Notes: a model not told the origin generated them from the sequence alone. A stretch of 64,000 nucleotides of DNA from an uncultured Prevotellaceae bacterium (GCA_949295905.1 CASFNA010000016.1:62001-126000), one strand, 5' to 3'. Counted from the stretch's first letter, positions 41,837-50,030 are shown. Translations and numbers: made by a program.

Positions 41837-42859
41837 TTACTTACTGTTCTGCTTGTAATATTTGATGAGCTTCGGAACGACATCCTCCACCGTGCCTACT
41901 ATTACGTAGTCGGCAATCTGGTTGATGGGAGCATCAGGGTCGCTGTTGATTGAAATGATGATGCCAGAGTCCTGCATACCGGCTATGTGCTGTATTTGTC
42001 CGGATATACCGCAGGCGATGTACACCTTCGGATGCACCGTAACGCCGGTCTGTCCGATTTGTCTGTCGTGGTCAACGAAGCCCGCATCGACCGCCGCACG
42101 GCTCGCGCCGACCTCTCCGTGCAGCTCTTTGGCGAGCTGGAAGAGCTGGTCAAAGCCTTCTTTGCTGCCTACTCCGTAGCCTCCGGCAACGACAATGGGC
42201 GCGCCCTTCAGGTTGTGCTTGGCTGCCTCTACGTGGCGGTCGATTACCTTGACGATGAAGTCTGCCGGGTCAGTGTACTTGCTTGCATCGGGGAATACCA
42301 CTTCGTTTTTCGCCTGGCCGTCATACAAAGCCTTCTGCATCACACCGCTACGGACGGTCGCCATCTGCGGCCTGTGGTCGGGGTTGACGATTGTCGCCAC
42401 GATGTTTCCGCCGAAAGCGGGGCGTATTTGGTAAAGAAGGTTGTCGTAATGTTTGCCTGCCTTCTTGTCGTCATAGTCTCCTATTTCGAGCTGTGTGCAG
42501 TCGGCGGTAAGTCCGCTGGTGAGCGACGACGATACGCGCGGCCCTAAGTCGCGGCCTATAACGGTAGCTCCCATGAGGCAAATCTGCGGCTTTTCCTCTT
42601 TGAAAAGGTTTACCAAGATTGACGTATGGGGAGCTGATGTGTATGGGAAAAGGCCTTCGGCGTCGAAAACGAACAGTTTGTCAACGCCGTAAGGCAGTAT
42701 TTGGCTTTCCACTTTGCCCTTGATGCCAGTGCCGGCAACCACGGCGTGCAGCTCGACGCCAAGCTGGTTGGCGAGCTTGCGGCCCTTGGTGAGCAATTCT
42801 TGAGACACCTCGGCAACGGTAGTGCCTTCTATCTCGCAATAAACAAAAACGTTATTCAT
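41837..42859 (-). CDS. etfA: Electron transfer flavoprotein alpha subunit
   Basis: The 340-residue protein has the EtfA layout: NNVFVYCEIEGTTVAEVSQELLTKGRKLAN at the N terminus and VVAGGYGVGSKEGFDQLFQLAKELHGEVGASRAAVDAG, the FAD-binding signature. PKVYIACGISGQIQHIAGMQDSGIIISINSDPDAPINQIADYVIVG follows near the end. With EtfB it shuttles electrons between acyl-CoA dehydrogenase and a quinone or ferredoxin partner. It is separated from etfB by about 480 bp, unusually far. The gap is filled by the four-helix-bundle element at 42873-43331, probably inserted after the operon formed. Confidence 0.94.
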   Translation of the reverse strand: MNNVFVYCEIEGTTVAEVSQELLTKGRKLANQLGVELHAVVAGTGIKGKVESQILPYGVDKLFVFDAEGLFPYTSAPHTSILVNLFKEEKPQICLMGATVIGRDLGPRVSSSLTSGLTADCTQLEIGDYDDKKAGKHYDNLLYQIRPAFGGNIVATIVNPDHRPQMATVRSGVMQKALYDGQAKNEVVFPDASKYTDPADFIVKVIDRHVEAAKHNLKGAPIVVAGGYGVGSKEGFDQLFQLAKELHGEVGASRAAVDAGFVDHDRQIGQTGVTVHPKVYIACGISGQIQHIAGMQDSGIIISINSDPDAPINQIADYVIVGTVEDVVPKLIKYYKQNSK

Positions 42860-42872
42860 TATTTTATTTTTT

Positions 42873-43331
42873 AGGAGAGAAGGAGTATGGAGAGAAGAAG
42901 TAAGTAGAAATGCCTTGCTTACTGCATCACAGTATGTTTCTGCTTTTTATTGCTTTATAGTAAGCATTGAGCAAGCGACTTGTCTCTTCAATCAAGTCAT
43001 TTAGATTGTTGTAAACATCAAGGCTTATGTATTCAAGGTCTTTAGACAGCAAAATGTAATATCTGCATTCCTCAAGACTGCCTTGTGCGATGTTCATAAA
43101 GCGCAGTTTGTCTGCCATTCCGTCACGTCTATAACCTTCGGCAATGTTGGCAGGTATTGACACTGCGGCTCTTTGAAATTGTGAACAGAGTCCAAAACGT
43201 TCAAAAGAAGGATACTGCTTTGTGGCTTTTAAACCATTACGACGAGCTCGTGGGCTTTCTGCCATGCAAATACTTCCTTGAAACTCTGTGTCATATCTAC
43301 TTACTCCCTTTACTTCTTTACTCCTTACTAC
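42873..43331. mobile_element. Word-repeat element carrying a four-helix-bundle gene, inserted between etfB and etfA
   Basis: Word sequence AGGAGAGAAGGAGTATGG (42873-42890) and GAAGTAAGTAGA lie on one side, and TCTACTTACTCCC with CTTCTTTACTCCTTACTAC (43296-43325) on the other. AGTAAGTAGA at 42899-42908 is an exact inverted match of TCTACTTACT at 43296-43305, and these bracket the gene. The layout resembles the intervening sequences that carry the same protein family in 23S rRNA genes. Confidence 0.65.
42927..43294 (-). pseudogene. Four-helix-bundle protein (23S rRNA intervening-sequence family), frameshifted
   Basis: The downstream frame gives FERFGLCSQFQRAAVSIPANIAEGYRRDG, SLEECRYYILLSKDLEYI and EETSRLLNAYYKAI, the signature of the S23/IVS four-helix-bundle family (about 115 residues). 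The N terminus is in another frame: from the ATG at 43294 it reads MTQSFKEVFAWQKAHELVVMV and then meets TAA, whereas the family continues Y-K-x-T-K. One base is missing in TTTAAAA at about 43227-43233. The function is unknown; relatives bind nucleic acid and include Avd of diversity-generating retroelements. Either the gene is dead or the run is a sequencing or assembly error. Confidence 0.85.
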
Positions 43332-43338
43332 TTTATTA

Positions 43339-44208
43339 TTATCCGATTATTTTCTCCTCCAACAGCTCTTTTATCATGCCTTCTATGTCGGCGTCGCTGC
43401 CTGTAAGGGTTTTGCTTTCCTTCGCCTGGAACACTATGTTCTTGACGGCTTTCACCTTGGTGGGCGAGCCTGCCAGTCCGCACTGCTGCTGGTCGCCGTC
43501 GATGTCGGCAACAGACCACTGGTTGAGCGTCAAGTACGGACGTGTCTCGTACAGCTCGGCGTGCGGCGTTTCGGGTGTGCGCTCAAGCGGAACGGTGGCG
43601 TATTTGTATTTCATCACGAGCTTGGCGTTGCACGGGCGGCACGGTGCCGCGCTGCCGTTTACGGTTATTACGATTGGCATCGGAGCCTCGACGGTCTCCA
43701 CTCCGCCGTCGATGTGTCGGCGTATGGTGAGCTTTCCGTCTTCGCATTTCAGTATTTCCTCGGCATAGGTGACCTGCGACAGGCCGAGCTTCTGCGCCAC
43801 CTGCGGGCCTACCTGTGCCGTGTCGCCGTCGATGGCCTGGCGTCCGCCGATGATGATGTCGGCACCGCCGATGTGCTTTATGGCCGTTGCGAGGGCGTAG
43901 GATGTAGCCAGCGTGTCGGCTCCGGCGAACAGGCGGTCGGTCAGGAGCCAGCCTGTGTCGGCTCCGCGGTACAGTCCCTGGCGGATGATTTCAGCCGCGC
44001 GCGGAGGTCCCATGGTAAGTATGCCTACGGTAGAGCCGGGGTTTTGCTCTTTCAGGCGCAGTGCCTGTTCGAGCGCGTTAAGGTCTTCGGGGTTGAAGAT
44101 TGCGGGCAGTGCGGCGCGGTTGACCGTTCCTTCGGCGGTCATGGCGTCCTTTCCCACATTCCTCGTGTCGGGTACTTGCTTGGCAAGTACGATGATTTTA
44201 AGATTCAT
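43339..44208 (-). CDS. etfB: Electron transfer flavoprotein beta subunit
   Basis: The 289-residue protein starts MNLKIIVLAKQVPDTRNVG and contains NPEDLNALEQALRLKEQ, GADTGWLLTDRLFAGADTLATSYALA, ADIIIGGRQAIDGDTAQVGPQVAQKLG and VKAVKNIVFQAKESKTL. These cover the AMP-binding and EtfA-contact regions of EtfB. It is the first gene of the operon; the promoter on the minus strand is TTTG at 44269-44272 and TACTTTTG at 44242-44249 with a 19-bp spacer. Together with EtfA and the dehydrogenase it forms an electron bifurcating or electron-transferring system. No other subunit is encoded nearby. Confidence 0.94.
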   Translation of the reverse strand: MNLKIIVLAKQVPDTRNVGKDAMTAEGTVNRAALPAIFNPEDLNALEQALRLKEQNPGSTVGILTMGPPRAAEIIRQGLYRGADTGWLLTDRLFAGADTLATSYALATAIKHIGGADIIIGGRQAIDGDTAQVGPQVAQKLGLSQVTYAEEILKCEDGKLTIRRHIDGGVETVEAPMPIVITVNGSAAPCRPCNAKLVMKYKYATVPLERTPETPHAELYETRPYLTLNQWSVADIDGDQQQCGLAGSPTKVKAVKNIVFQAKESKTLTGSDADIEGMIKELLEEKIIG

Positions 44209-44241
44209 AGTAATATATTAATAATGTAAAGTTCACGATTG

Positions 44242-44272
44242 CAAAAGTACACTTTTTTTACCTTTCGGCAAA
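44242..44272 (-). promoter_or_regulatory. Promoter of the etfB-etfA-acd operon
   Basis: Minus-strand TTTG (44269-44272) and TACTTTTG (44242-44249) are exactly 19 bp apart, matching the Bacteroidetes consensus. Confidence 0.65.
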
Positions 44273-44303
44273 GGAAAAGGGGATTTTTTAGGACTTAAAG
44301 GAA

Positions 44304-44390
44304 TTAAGGGAGTTAAAGAAGTCAAGGGCATGTGCTCTGCGTATTTACGACATACAAAACATTTGTCCTTGACTTCTTTAACTCCCTTAA
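44304..44390. repeat. Word-repeat inverted element (TTAAGGGAGTTAAAGAAGTC type)
   Basis: The 24-bp arms 44304-44327 and 44367-44390 (containing GGGAGTTAAAGAAGTC and its complement) are perfect and enclose 39 bp. The element sits between the etfB promoter and the META-domain gene and may terminate the latter. Confidence 0.85.
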
Positions 44391-44408
44391 CCCGTTTAAC
44401 TTCTGAAA

Positions 44409-44843
44409 TTACCTCTTCTCCAGCGTCATCACCACCTTGCCGTCTTCGGCCTTGAGGCTCATCTTGCCGCCCTTGGTGATTTCATACCGGGCAACTTTGC
44501 CCATTGCTCCGAGCACCTTCTGCTCGGTGTCCATGTCGGGGCACATCATCCGTGTCGAGCCTGTCTGCCCGAACGACATCGTGCCCTTTGCCGGGTCGGC
44601 CTGTATTCCGCCTACGAGGTTGTTGCAACCCGTGTTGCCGTAGAGGCGGTTCTCTTTGACGTTGAAGCCGATGAACGCTTCCTTCTGGCCGGCTTTCGGC
44701 GTTACGGGCTGTCCATCGACCGTAGTTATTTTCCATTCTCCTTCGAGCGCCTCCATCGTAGAGGCCGCGCTCTGCGCCGTCTTGCATGATGACAGGCCGG
44801 CCAAAGCCCCTGCCATGCACAGTGCGACAAACATCTTTTTCAT
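44409..44843 (-). CDS. META-domain (HslJ-like) lipoprotein
   Basis: The 144-residue protein has a lipoprotein signal MKKMFVALCMAGALAGLSSC; Cys20 is in an LSSC lipobox. A META domain follows: LEGEWKITTVDGQPVTPK, FIGFNVKENRLYGNTGCNNLVGGI and MSFGQTGSTRMMCPDMDTEQKVLGAM, the family hallmark (HslJ, heat-inducible in E. coli). It should be attached to the periplasmic side of an envelope membrane. Function is poorly defined; some members relate to stress or antibiotic tolerance. It is a single gene on the minus strand. The upstream region has an AT-rich word-repeat element at 44944. Confidence 0.9.
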   Translation of the reverse strand: MKKMFVALCMAGALAGLSSCKTAQSAASTMEALEGEWKITTVDGQPVTPKAGQKEAFIGFNVKENRLYGNTGCNNLVGGIQADPAKGTMSFGQTGSTRMMCPDMDTEQKVLGAMGKVARYEITKGGKMSLKAEDGKVVMTLEKR

Positions 44844-44943
44844 CGTTTAATCCTTTCTTTTACGGTTGAAAACTAAAACCTATCGCCACGGCATACACCG
44901 CCGTGGGCTGAATTGGATGCAAAGATAAGGCATTTTATCCTTT

Positions 44944-45107
44944 GAATTAAGAATTAAGAGCTTAAAAGTTAAGAATTAAGAGTTAAGAATTAAGAAAACG
45001 ACACTTCGTGAGTTAAGAATTAAGAGTTAAGAATTAAGAAAATATGCCTTGTTTGTTCGTCTGCTCAAACATATTTTTCTTAATTCTTAACTCTTAATTT
45101 TTAATTC
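44944..45107. repeat. Word-repeat inverted element, long copy (TTAAGAATTAAGAG type)
   Basis: At least seven TTAAGAATTAAGAG-type words on the left (44944-45041) face TCTTAATTCTTAACTC on the right (45078-45107). The loop begins ATATGCCTTG, also seen in the element at 33254. It is the longest word array in the window. Confidence 0.85.
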
Positions 45108-45182
45108 AATAACTTTTCCTTACACATTGCTTTTCCTTGACGCTCTCATACGGCAATATTCTGAAAAACAAAGCACTTTGCG

Positions 45183-45194
45183 GCGTTATAACGC
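45183..45194. other. Palindrome GCGTTATAACGC
   Basis: A perfect 12-bp palindrome lies in an otherwise featureless part of the gap 44844-45829; the flanks CACTTTGCG and AGGGAAAAGTG give partial further pairing. No gene is evident around it. Confidence 0.4.
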
Positions 45195-45287
45195 AGGGAA
45201 AAGTGTGCAAGGGCAATATGTTGAAAACCAACTGCTTCTGTTCGTTTGAGTGTGATGTGTGCATCTTTTTGCCGTTGCCTGCTGTGC

Positions 45288-45353
45288 AAAAGACGGTCTT
45301 TGAGGTTGTAAAAGGGCATCTTTTACATTGCTATTGACAGCCTTTGACGGGCG
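45288..45353. repeat. 22-bp repeat array A9 (2 clear units plus one degenerate)
   Basis: Units start at 45288 (AAAAGACGGTCTTTGAG) and 45310 (AAAAGGGCATCTTTTAC); the third, from 45332, is weak (TATTGACAGCCTTTGAC). Confidence 0.7.
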
Positions 45354-45662
45354 CATTTGCCGTCCTTATCATGTGCGAATGGCATGTATTGGCGTTTGCC
45401 TGCCTGCCATTCGTGCAGGAACAGGCTGTCTGCCGTACATTAAAATACGGTTTTCAGTGCCCTGCTTTCTCTATTTCATAGCTTTTTGCGGACATTTTCC
45501 GTCTGACATTTTGCCATGCTTCCCTTTGCCGTTGCTGTCATTTTGCTTTCCGTCAGCAGTGCGTCGGCATCCGCATGGAATACCATTGAAGATGCAACCG
45601 GCAAGCGTTAAAATAATATAAAACACACGCCGTGTACGGTCACGTCCAATTCTTTTTTTTCA

Positions 45663-45670
45663 TAACTTTG
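45663..45670 (+). promoter_or_regulatory. -7 element of the efflux operon promoter
   Basis: TAACTTTG at 45663-45670 lies about 27 bp before the putative leader peptide and 160 bp before tolC. The -33 region is T-rich, without an obvious TTTG. Confidence 0.5.
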
Positions 45671-45697
45671 CACCTGTAAAACCAAAAAGCATTCAGG

Positions 45698-45772
45698 ATG
45701 ACCCTTACCGTTATACACCGTTTGAACAAGATTTGCCGCTTCCACCAGTGGGGTGTGGCGGCTCAGATTTAG
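45698..45772 (+). CDS. Putative 24-residue leader peptide of the efflux operon
   Basis: A short frame downstream of the -7 element encodes a 24-residue basic peptide beginning MTLTVIHRLNK and ending HQWGVAAQI, with TAG at 45770-45772. Its start codon lies within AGGATGAC (45695-45702), which is the exact complement of GTCATCCT (45780-45787) just after its stop. So the peptide gene is closed by an 8-bp stem. This arrangement resembles translational attenuators of drug-resistance genes, where ribosome stalling on a leader changes folding. I do not recognise the peptide, and codon evidence is weak at this length. An alternative is that the frame is fortuitous in an ordinary leader. Confidence 0.5.
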   Translation: MTLTVIHRLNKICRFHQWGVAAQI

Positions 45773-45829
45773 CAAGGCTGTCATCCTCGATACGATACAT
45801 TATTCCTAAATAAAACAATCAATTAATTT

Positions 45830-47143
45830 ATGAGCAAAAAGAGCAGGCTCATAGCGTCGCTGTGCATAGCGTCGCTATGCAGCCAGGACGTGTGCGCCCA
45901 GACGAAAGTGATGGGCATGGAAGACTTGTTCCACCTTGCCGACAGGCAAAGCGTGAGCATACAGGCCGCCAGGAGCAGTCTGGCAGCCGCCAGCGAGGCT
46001 GTAAAAGCGGCCAAGGCGGAGAGGCTGCCTGATGTAAGTGTCTCGCTTTCGGCCAGCTATCTGGGCGACGGCACAATCTGGGACAGGCACTTCGGCAATG
46101 CCAAGAACATCGACATGCCGCATTTCGGCAACAATTTCGCCATTGAAGCGAGGCAGACAGTCTATGCCGGAGGTGCCGTAAGCAGCGGCGTCAGGCAGGC
46201 CGAACTCGGCAGGCGGCAAGCCGAACTTGACTTGCAGAAGAACGTGCAGGAGGTGCGTTTCATGCTTGCAGGCGACTACCTGGAGCTGTACAGGCTTGAC
46301 AATCAAGCCAAGGTGTTGCGGAAGAACATCGAACTTGCCGGACAAGTGATTGCCGACATGAAGGTGCGCCACGAACAGGGCACGGCCTTGAAGACCGACA
46401 TCACGCGCTACGAGCTGCAAAAGGACAGGCTCGGCCTTAGCCTTGCCAAGGTGACGGACGCGCGTAAAATCATCAACCACAGGCTTGTCACCACGCTACA
46501 CCTGCCCGCAGGCACGGAGATAACTCCCGACACTACACTGCTACAGAGGCAAGTAGCCGCACTGAACGAACGCGACTGGCTGCAAACGGCCGCCGCAAAC
46601 AACGTGGATTTGATGCAGGCGGAGACCGCCATACGGCAAGGCGAGCAGAAAGTGAAGCTGGAACGCTCGGAGCTTCTGCCCCATGTGTCAATCATCGCGG
46701 CCGACCATTTGGACGGGCCGGTGACCATTGAGGTGCCCGTGCTTGACAACAACTTCAACTACTGGTATGTGGGCATAGGCGTAAGTTACAACATCTCGTC
46801 GCTGTTCAAGAACAACAAGAAGCTGAAACGGGCCAAGCAGGACTTGCGCACGGCGCAGGAGAGACGCCGCTTGGCGCAAGAGCAGGTGGAGAACGCCGTA
46901 CAGGCGGCCTATACTGACTTTATGACGGCGTTCACAGAGCTGGACGTACAGCGGAACAACGTCCGCTTGGCCGACGAGAACTACGCCGTGACCGACAACC
47001 GATACAGGAACGGCATGGCATTGCTTACCGACATGCTCGACGCCGGAAACGCCAAGCTCGACGCCGACTTAGGCCTGGCCAATGCCCACGTAGGTGTAAT
47101 CTACAATTATTATAAGCTGAAATACATCACTCACACTCTGTAA
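45830..47143 (+). CDS. TolC-family outer-membrane efflux protein
   Basis: The 437-residue protein has a signal peptide (RLIASLCIASLCSQDVCAQ) and the coiled TolC/OEP layout: a first repeat with ADRQSVSIQAARSSLAAASEAVKAAKAERLPDVSVSL, alpha-helical barrel regions, and a second repeat (AQEQVENAVQAAYTDFMTAFTELDVQRNNVRLADENY) ending NAHVGVIYNYYKLKY. It forms a trimeric exit duct through the outer membrane. It is followed by HlyD and MFS genes 23 bp and further downstream, in one operon, which is the EmrKY/EmrAB type tripartite pump with TolC. The predicted operon promoter and a possible leader peptide lie upstream. Confidence 0.93.
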   Translation: MSKKSRLIASLCIASLCSQDVCAQTKVMGMEDLFHLADRQSVSIQAARSSLAAASEAVKAAKAERLPDVSVSLSASYLGDGTIWDRHFGNAKNIDMPHFGNNFAIEARQTVYAGGAVSSGVRQAELGRRQAELDLQKNVQEVRFMLAGDYLELYRLDNQAKVLRKNIELAGQVIADMKVRHEQGTALKTDITRYELQKDRLGLSLAKVTDARKIINHRLVTTLHLPAGTEITPDTTLLQRQVAALNERDWLQTAAANNVDLMQAETAIRQGEQKVKLERSELLPHVSIIAADHLDGPVTIEVPVLDNNFNYWYVGIGVSYNISSLFKNNKKLKRAKQDLRTAQERRRLAQEQVENAVQAAYTDFMTAFTELDVQRNNVRLADENYAVTDNRYRNGMALLTDMLDAGNAKLDADLGLANAHVGVIYNYYKLKYITHTL

Positions 47144-47166
47144 AACAACATTAACAACACAACGTC

Positions 47167-48201
47167 ATGGTAACGAGAAAGACAAAGAAGATAGTTTACA
47201 ACACGGTCGTAATAGCATTGCTTGCCGCCTGCGCGGTATACGTGTGCTCGCGCTTCATACATCTCGGGAGCGTGGAATACACCGACAACGCACAGGTGAA
47301 ACAGCACATTACACCAGTCAACACGCGCGTGCAGGGATTTATAAAGAAGATATGTTTTGACGAATACCAGCACGTGCGCAAAGGCGACACGCTGCTGGTG
47401 ATTGAGGATGCCGAGTTCCGCCTGCGCCTGGCGCAGGCCGAAGCCGACCTTGCCAACGCGCTGGCGGGCCGCAGCGTGACCGACGCCGGCATCGCCACGG
47501 TGCGCAGCAACATGACAGTCAACGACGCGACGATAGAAGAAGTGCGCGTCATGAAGGCTAACGCCGAGCGGGAACTGCGCCGTTACGCCAAGCTGTTGGA
47601 GCAAGACGCCGTGACGCAACAGCAGTATGACAACGTGAAGACAGCCTACGACGCTGCCTGCGCACGGTATGAGCAGGCGTTGAGAGCTAAGAACTCGACC
47701 GCGTTGTCCAAGGACGAGCAGACCCGCAGGCTCGGACAGGACGAGGCTGCGGTGCGACTTGCCAGGGCAGCCGTCGACCTGGCAAGGCTCAACTTGTCGT
47801 ACACCATCGTCACGGCGACGTGCGACGGTGTAACCGGGCACAAGGACATACACGTTGGACAGCTTGTACAGTCGGGACAGACGATGGTGGACATCGTAGA
47901 CGGAGGCAACCTCTGGGTGGTGGCCAACTACCGTGAGACGCAGCTGCCTAACATCAAGCCGGGCGCAGAAGTGACCTTTACGGCCGATGCCGTGCCGGGA
48001 GTTACGTACAAAGGCGTGGTGGAGTCAATATCCGACGCTACCGGCGCGGCTTTCTCCATGATACCGCAGGACAACGCTACGGGCAACTTCGTCAAGGTGG
48101 AGCAGCGCGTGCCGGTGCGCATACGGCTGCATGGCAACGGCAAGGAGGCCGTAAGCCGCCTTAGGGCAGGCTTCAATGTGGAATGTAAAGTGAGGTACTG
48201 A
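47167..48201 (+). CDS. HlyD/EmrA-family periplasmic adaptor
   Basis: The 344-residue protein has one N-terminal membrane helix (IVYNTVVIALLAACAVYVCS), then the lipoyl-like half motif (YTDNAQVKQHITPVNTRVQGFIKKI). A coiled-coil hairpin of about 90 residues follows, and the second half-lipoyl and beta-barrel parts contain VTATCDGVTGHKDIHVGQLVQSGQTMVDIVDGGNLWVVANYRETQL. It bridges the MFS pump in the inner membrane and TolC in the outer. It follows tolC by 23 bp and precedes the MFS gene by one base. The operon should export drugs, bile salts or fatty acids; substrate is not readable. Confidence 0.94.
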   Translation: MVTRKTKKIVYNTVVIALLAACAVYVCSRFIHLGSVEYTDNAQVKQHITPVNTRVQGFIKKICFDEYQHVRKGDTLLVIEDAEFRLRLAQAEADLANALAGRSVTDAGIATVRSNMTVNDATIEEVRVMKANAERELRRYAKLLEQDAVTQQQYDNVKTAYDAACARYEQALRAKNSTALSKDEQTRRLGQDEAAVRLARAAVDLARLNLSYTIVTATCDGVTGHKDIHVGQLVQSGQTMVDIVDGGNLWVVANYRETQLPNIKPGAEVTFTADAVPGVTYKGVVESISDATGAAFSMIPQDNATGNFVKVEQRVPVRIRLHGNGKEAVSRLRAGFNVECKVRY

Positions 48202-48202
48202 C

Positions 48203-49798
48203 ATGGGCGGACAAGCACAACCTATGCCTTTCTCGATGCCTATGTTCAGGCGGTTCGTGCCTGAAAAGGCGAGGCCGTGGACGTATGTGTTCATAGCCTT
48301 GACGTTCCAGCTCTCGGGCGGACTGTACATGGGGACGATGAGCCAGATGATGGGCGAGACGGCCCTGATGCGCGAGGACTTGCTGATGTGCCTCTACGCC
48401 AACCTTGCCGGAATGGCGATATACTTTCCTCTGCTGTTCCGCACTAAGTTCCGTTTTACCAACAAGACGCTGCTGTGCGCTGCGGCCACGGGCGTGCTGC
48501 TGTGCAACTTGGCCGCGCCCCACATCACTTTCCTGCCGCTGTTGTGGCTTGTGTGCTTCGTGGAAGGCATGTGCAAGATACAGGGTACGTTCGAGTGCAT
48601 GTCGAACATACAGCTGTGGATGTCGCCTACGCGCGACTTCACTGTGTTCTTTCCCGTTCTCCACATTATAATATTAGGCAGTATGCAGCTGTCAGACCTG
48701 CTAGCCACGTGGCTGGCGTACCATTATCATTGGGACTTCATGCAGCTGTTTGTCTGTGGGTTGATGGTAGTCGATTTGCTGGTGCTTACCATATGCACGC
48801 GCCATTTCAGGATGTTCAAGAAGTTTCCGCTCGTCGGCATAGACTGGCTTGGAGGCTTGCTGTGGGCGTTGCTGGCGTTGGAGGTTGCCTACCTGTTCAA
48901 CTACGGCGACTATTACGACTGGTGGCACAGCCCCGTGATGCGGCGCGTTGCGGTGGCCGCAGCGGTCACCGCCGTGGCGTGCGTGGGCCGTATGTTTCTA
49001 ATCCGCCATCCTTATCTTGAGCCTAAGATGTGGACTTACCGCTACCTGGTACCCATACTTGTGCTCGTCACGCTTGTCGAGGTGCTTTTCGCCGCCGAGA
49101 ACGTGCTTGAGGAAGTGTATCTCGGCGAGGTGATGCGCTATGGAGCCATGACGGGCGCGAGGCTCGACTGGCCGGTGCTTGCCGGTTGCCTGTCGGGCTG
49201 CCTGTTCTCTTACTGGTGGATGCACACAAGGCGTTTCAATTACCTTAGGCTCATCATAGTCGGCGTTGCCGCTTTAGTATGCTATTTCGTGGTTTTTTAT
49301 CTCACATTGTCGGGCGACATACACATTTCCCAACTATATCTGCCTATGGTGTGCCGCGGCTTCGCCTACGCCGTGCTCAGCGTCACCTTCCTCACTTGCG
49401 CGGAAGAAATCATGAACTTCCGCCACTTTTTCCAGTCGCTTGCCGTGTTCCAGATGCTCCACATGGTGATGGGAGGCGTGGTCGGTGCGGCGATATACAC
49501 AAGGGCAATGGACTGCTTCATGGCTGACAACATAGCCCGTTACGGTGCGGCGGTGGATGCCGTGGCGGCAAGCCGCAACGCCGTTCCCGTGCCGCAAGTC
49601 ATGGACATGTTCATGCGCTTCGTGTCGGAAGTGAGTTTAAAGCAGGCATACGGCTGGGCGGCTTACGCCTGCATACTGCTGCTTTTGCTCTTCTTGCTGT
49701 ATGACGCGCCGATAAGGAGGCGGCTGAAGCAGATGCCTTTCTGGAGCAAGGTGCGCAAGGATACGGTCGAGGCGCTTTCCACCGAGAAAGTCGGCTGA
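48203..49798 (+). CDS. MFS transporter, EmrB-like drug efflux
   Basis: The 531-residue protein has about 14 hydrophobic segments, in line with the DHA2/EmrB group, though the usual D-x-x-x-x-R motif A is weak. The sequence opens MGGQAQPMPFSMPMFRRFVPEKARPWTYVF and includes TFQLSGGLYMGTMSQMMG and WLACHYHW-type segments. The C-terminal half contains LPMVCRGFAYAVLSVTFLTCAEEIMNF. It uses the proton gradient to expel its substrate into the HlyD/TolC channel. It starts one base after the adaptor stop, so the two are coupled. It ends just before array A10. Confidence 0.9.
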   Translation: MGGQAQPMPFSMPMFRRFVPEKARPWTYVFIALTFQLSGGLYMGTMSQMMGETALMREDLLMCLYANLAGMAIYFPLLFRTKFRFTNKTLLCAAATGVLLCNLAAPHITFLPLLWLVCFVEGMCKIQGTFECMSNIQLWMSPTRDFTVFFPVLHIIILGSMQLSDLLATWLAYHYHWDFMQLFVCGLMVVDLLVLTICTRHFRMFKKFPLVGIDWLGGLLWALLALEVAYLFNYGDYYDWWHSPVMRRVAVAAAVTAVACVGRMFLIRHPYLEPKMWTYRYLVPILVLVTLVEVLFAAENVLEEVYLGEVMRYGAMTGARLDWPVLAGCLSGCLFSYWWMHTRRFNYLRLIIVGVAALVCYFVVFYLTLSGDIHISQLYLPMVCRGFAYAVLSVTFLTCAEEIMNFRHFFQSLAVFQMLHMVMGGVVGAAIYTRAMDCFMADNIARYGAAVDAVAASRNAVPVPQVMDMFMRFVSEVSLKQAYGWAAYACILLLLLFLLYDAPIRRRLKQMPFWSKVRKDTVEALSTEKVG

Positions 49799-49813
49799 CG
49801 CTGTGCGTTTTTC

Positions 49814-49901
49814 AAAAGGCGGCCTTTCGCATCGCGAAAGGCCGCCTTTCATCGTGTGAGACGTGGCCTTTTGCAAGCCAAAAGGCCACGTTTTGCAAAA
49901 C
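49814..49901. repeat. 22-bp repeat array A10 (4 units)
   Basis: Units start at 49814, 49836, 49858 and 49880. The motif TAACTGCCTGAAAATCAGGC with a GCCTGAAAATCAGGC dyad follows at 49907-49926. The array starts 15 bp after the MFS stop. Confidence 0.9.
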
Positions 49902-49994
49902 GCCTTTTAACTGCCTGAAAATCAGGCACTGTATGCTTTTGAGGCATTTCGGCAAAAATATGTGAGTAATTGCCGTCTTTCACGGATATTATAG

Positions 49995-50012
49995 TATCCT
50001 TAGATAAGGATA
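49995..50012. promoter_or_regulatory. Perfect palindrome TATCC-N8-GGATA
   Basis: TATCCTTAGATAAGGATA is an 18-bp perfect dyad upstream of the promoter at 50031. Its form TATCC-N8-GGATA is the consensus given for the E. coli HipB operator, and a HipB-like gene lies 4.5 kb downstream; the link is speculative. Confidence 0.45.
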
Positions 50013-50030
50013 GGTTGCATCTTGGAAATG

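Noticed and set aside
45328-45621. A 97-codon frame in the gap before tolC
   Set aside because: It overlaps array A9, has a Cys/Pro/Phe-rich, unlikely composition, and shows no family resemblance.
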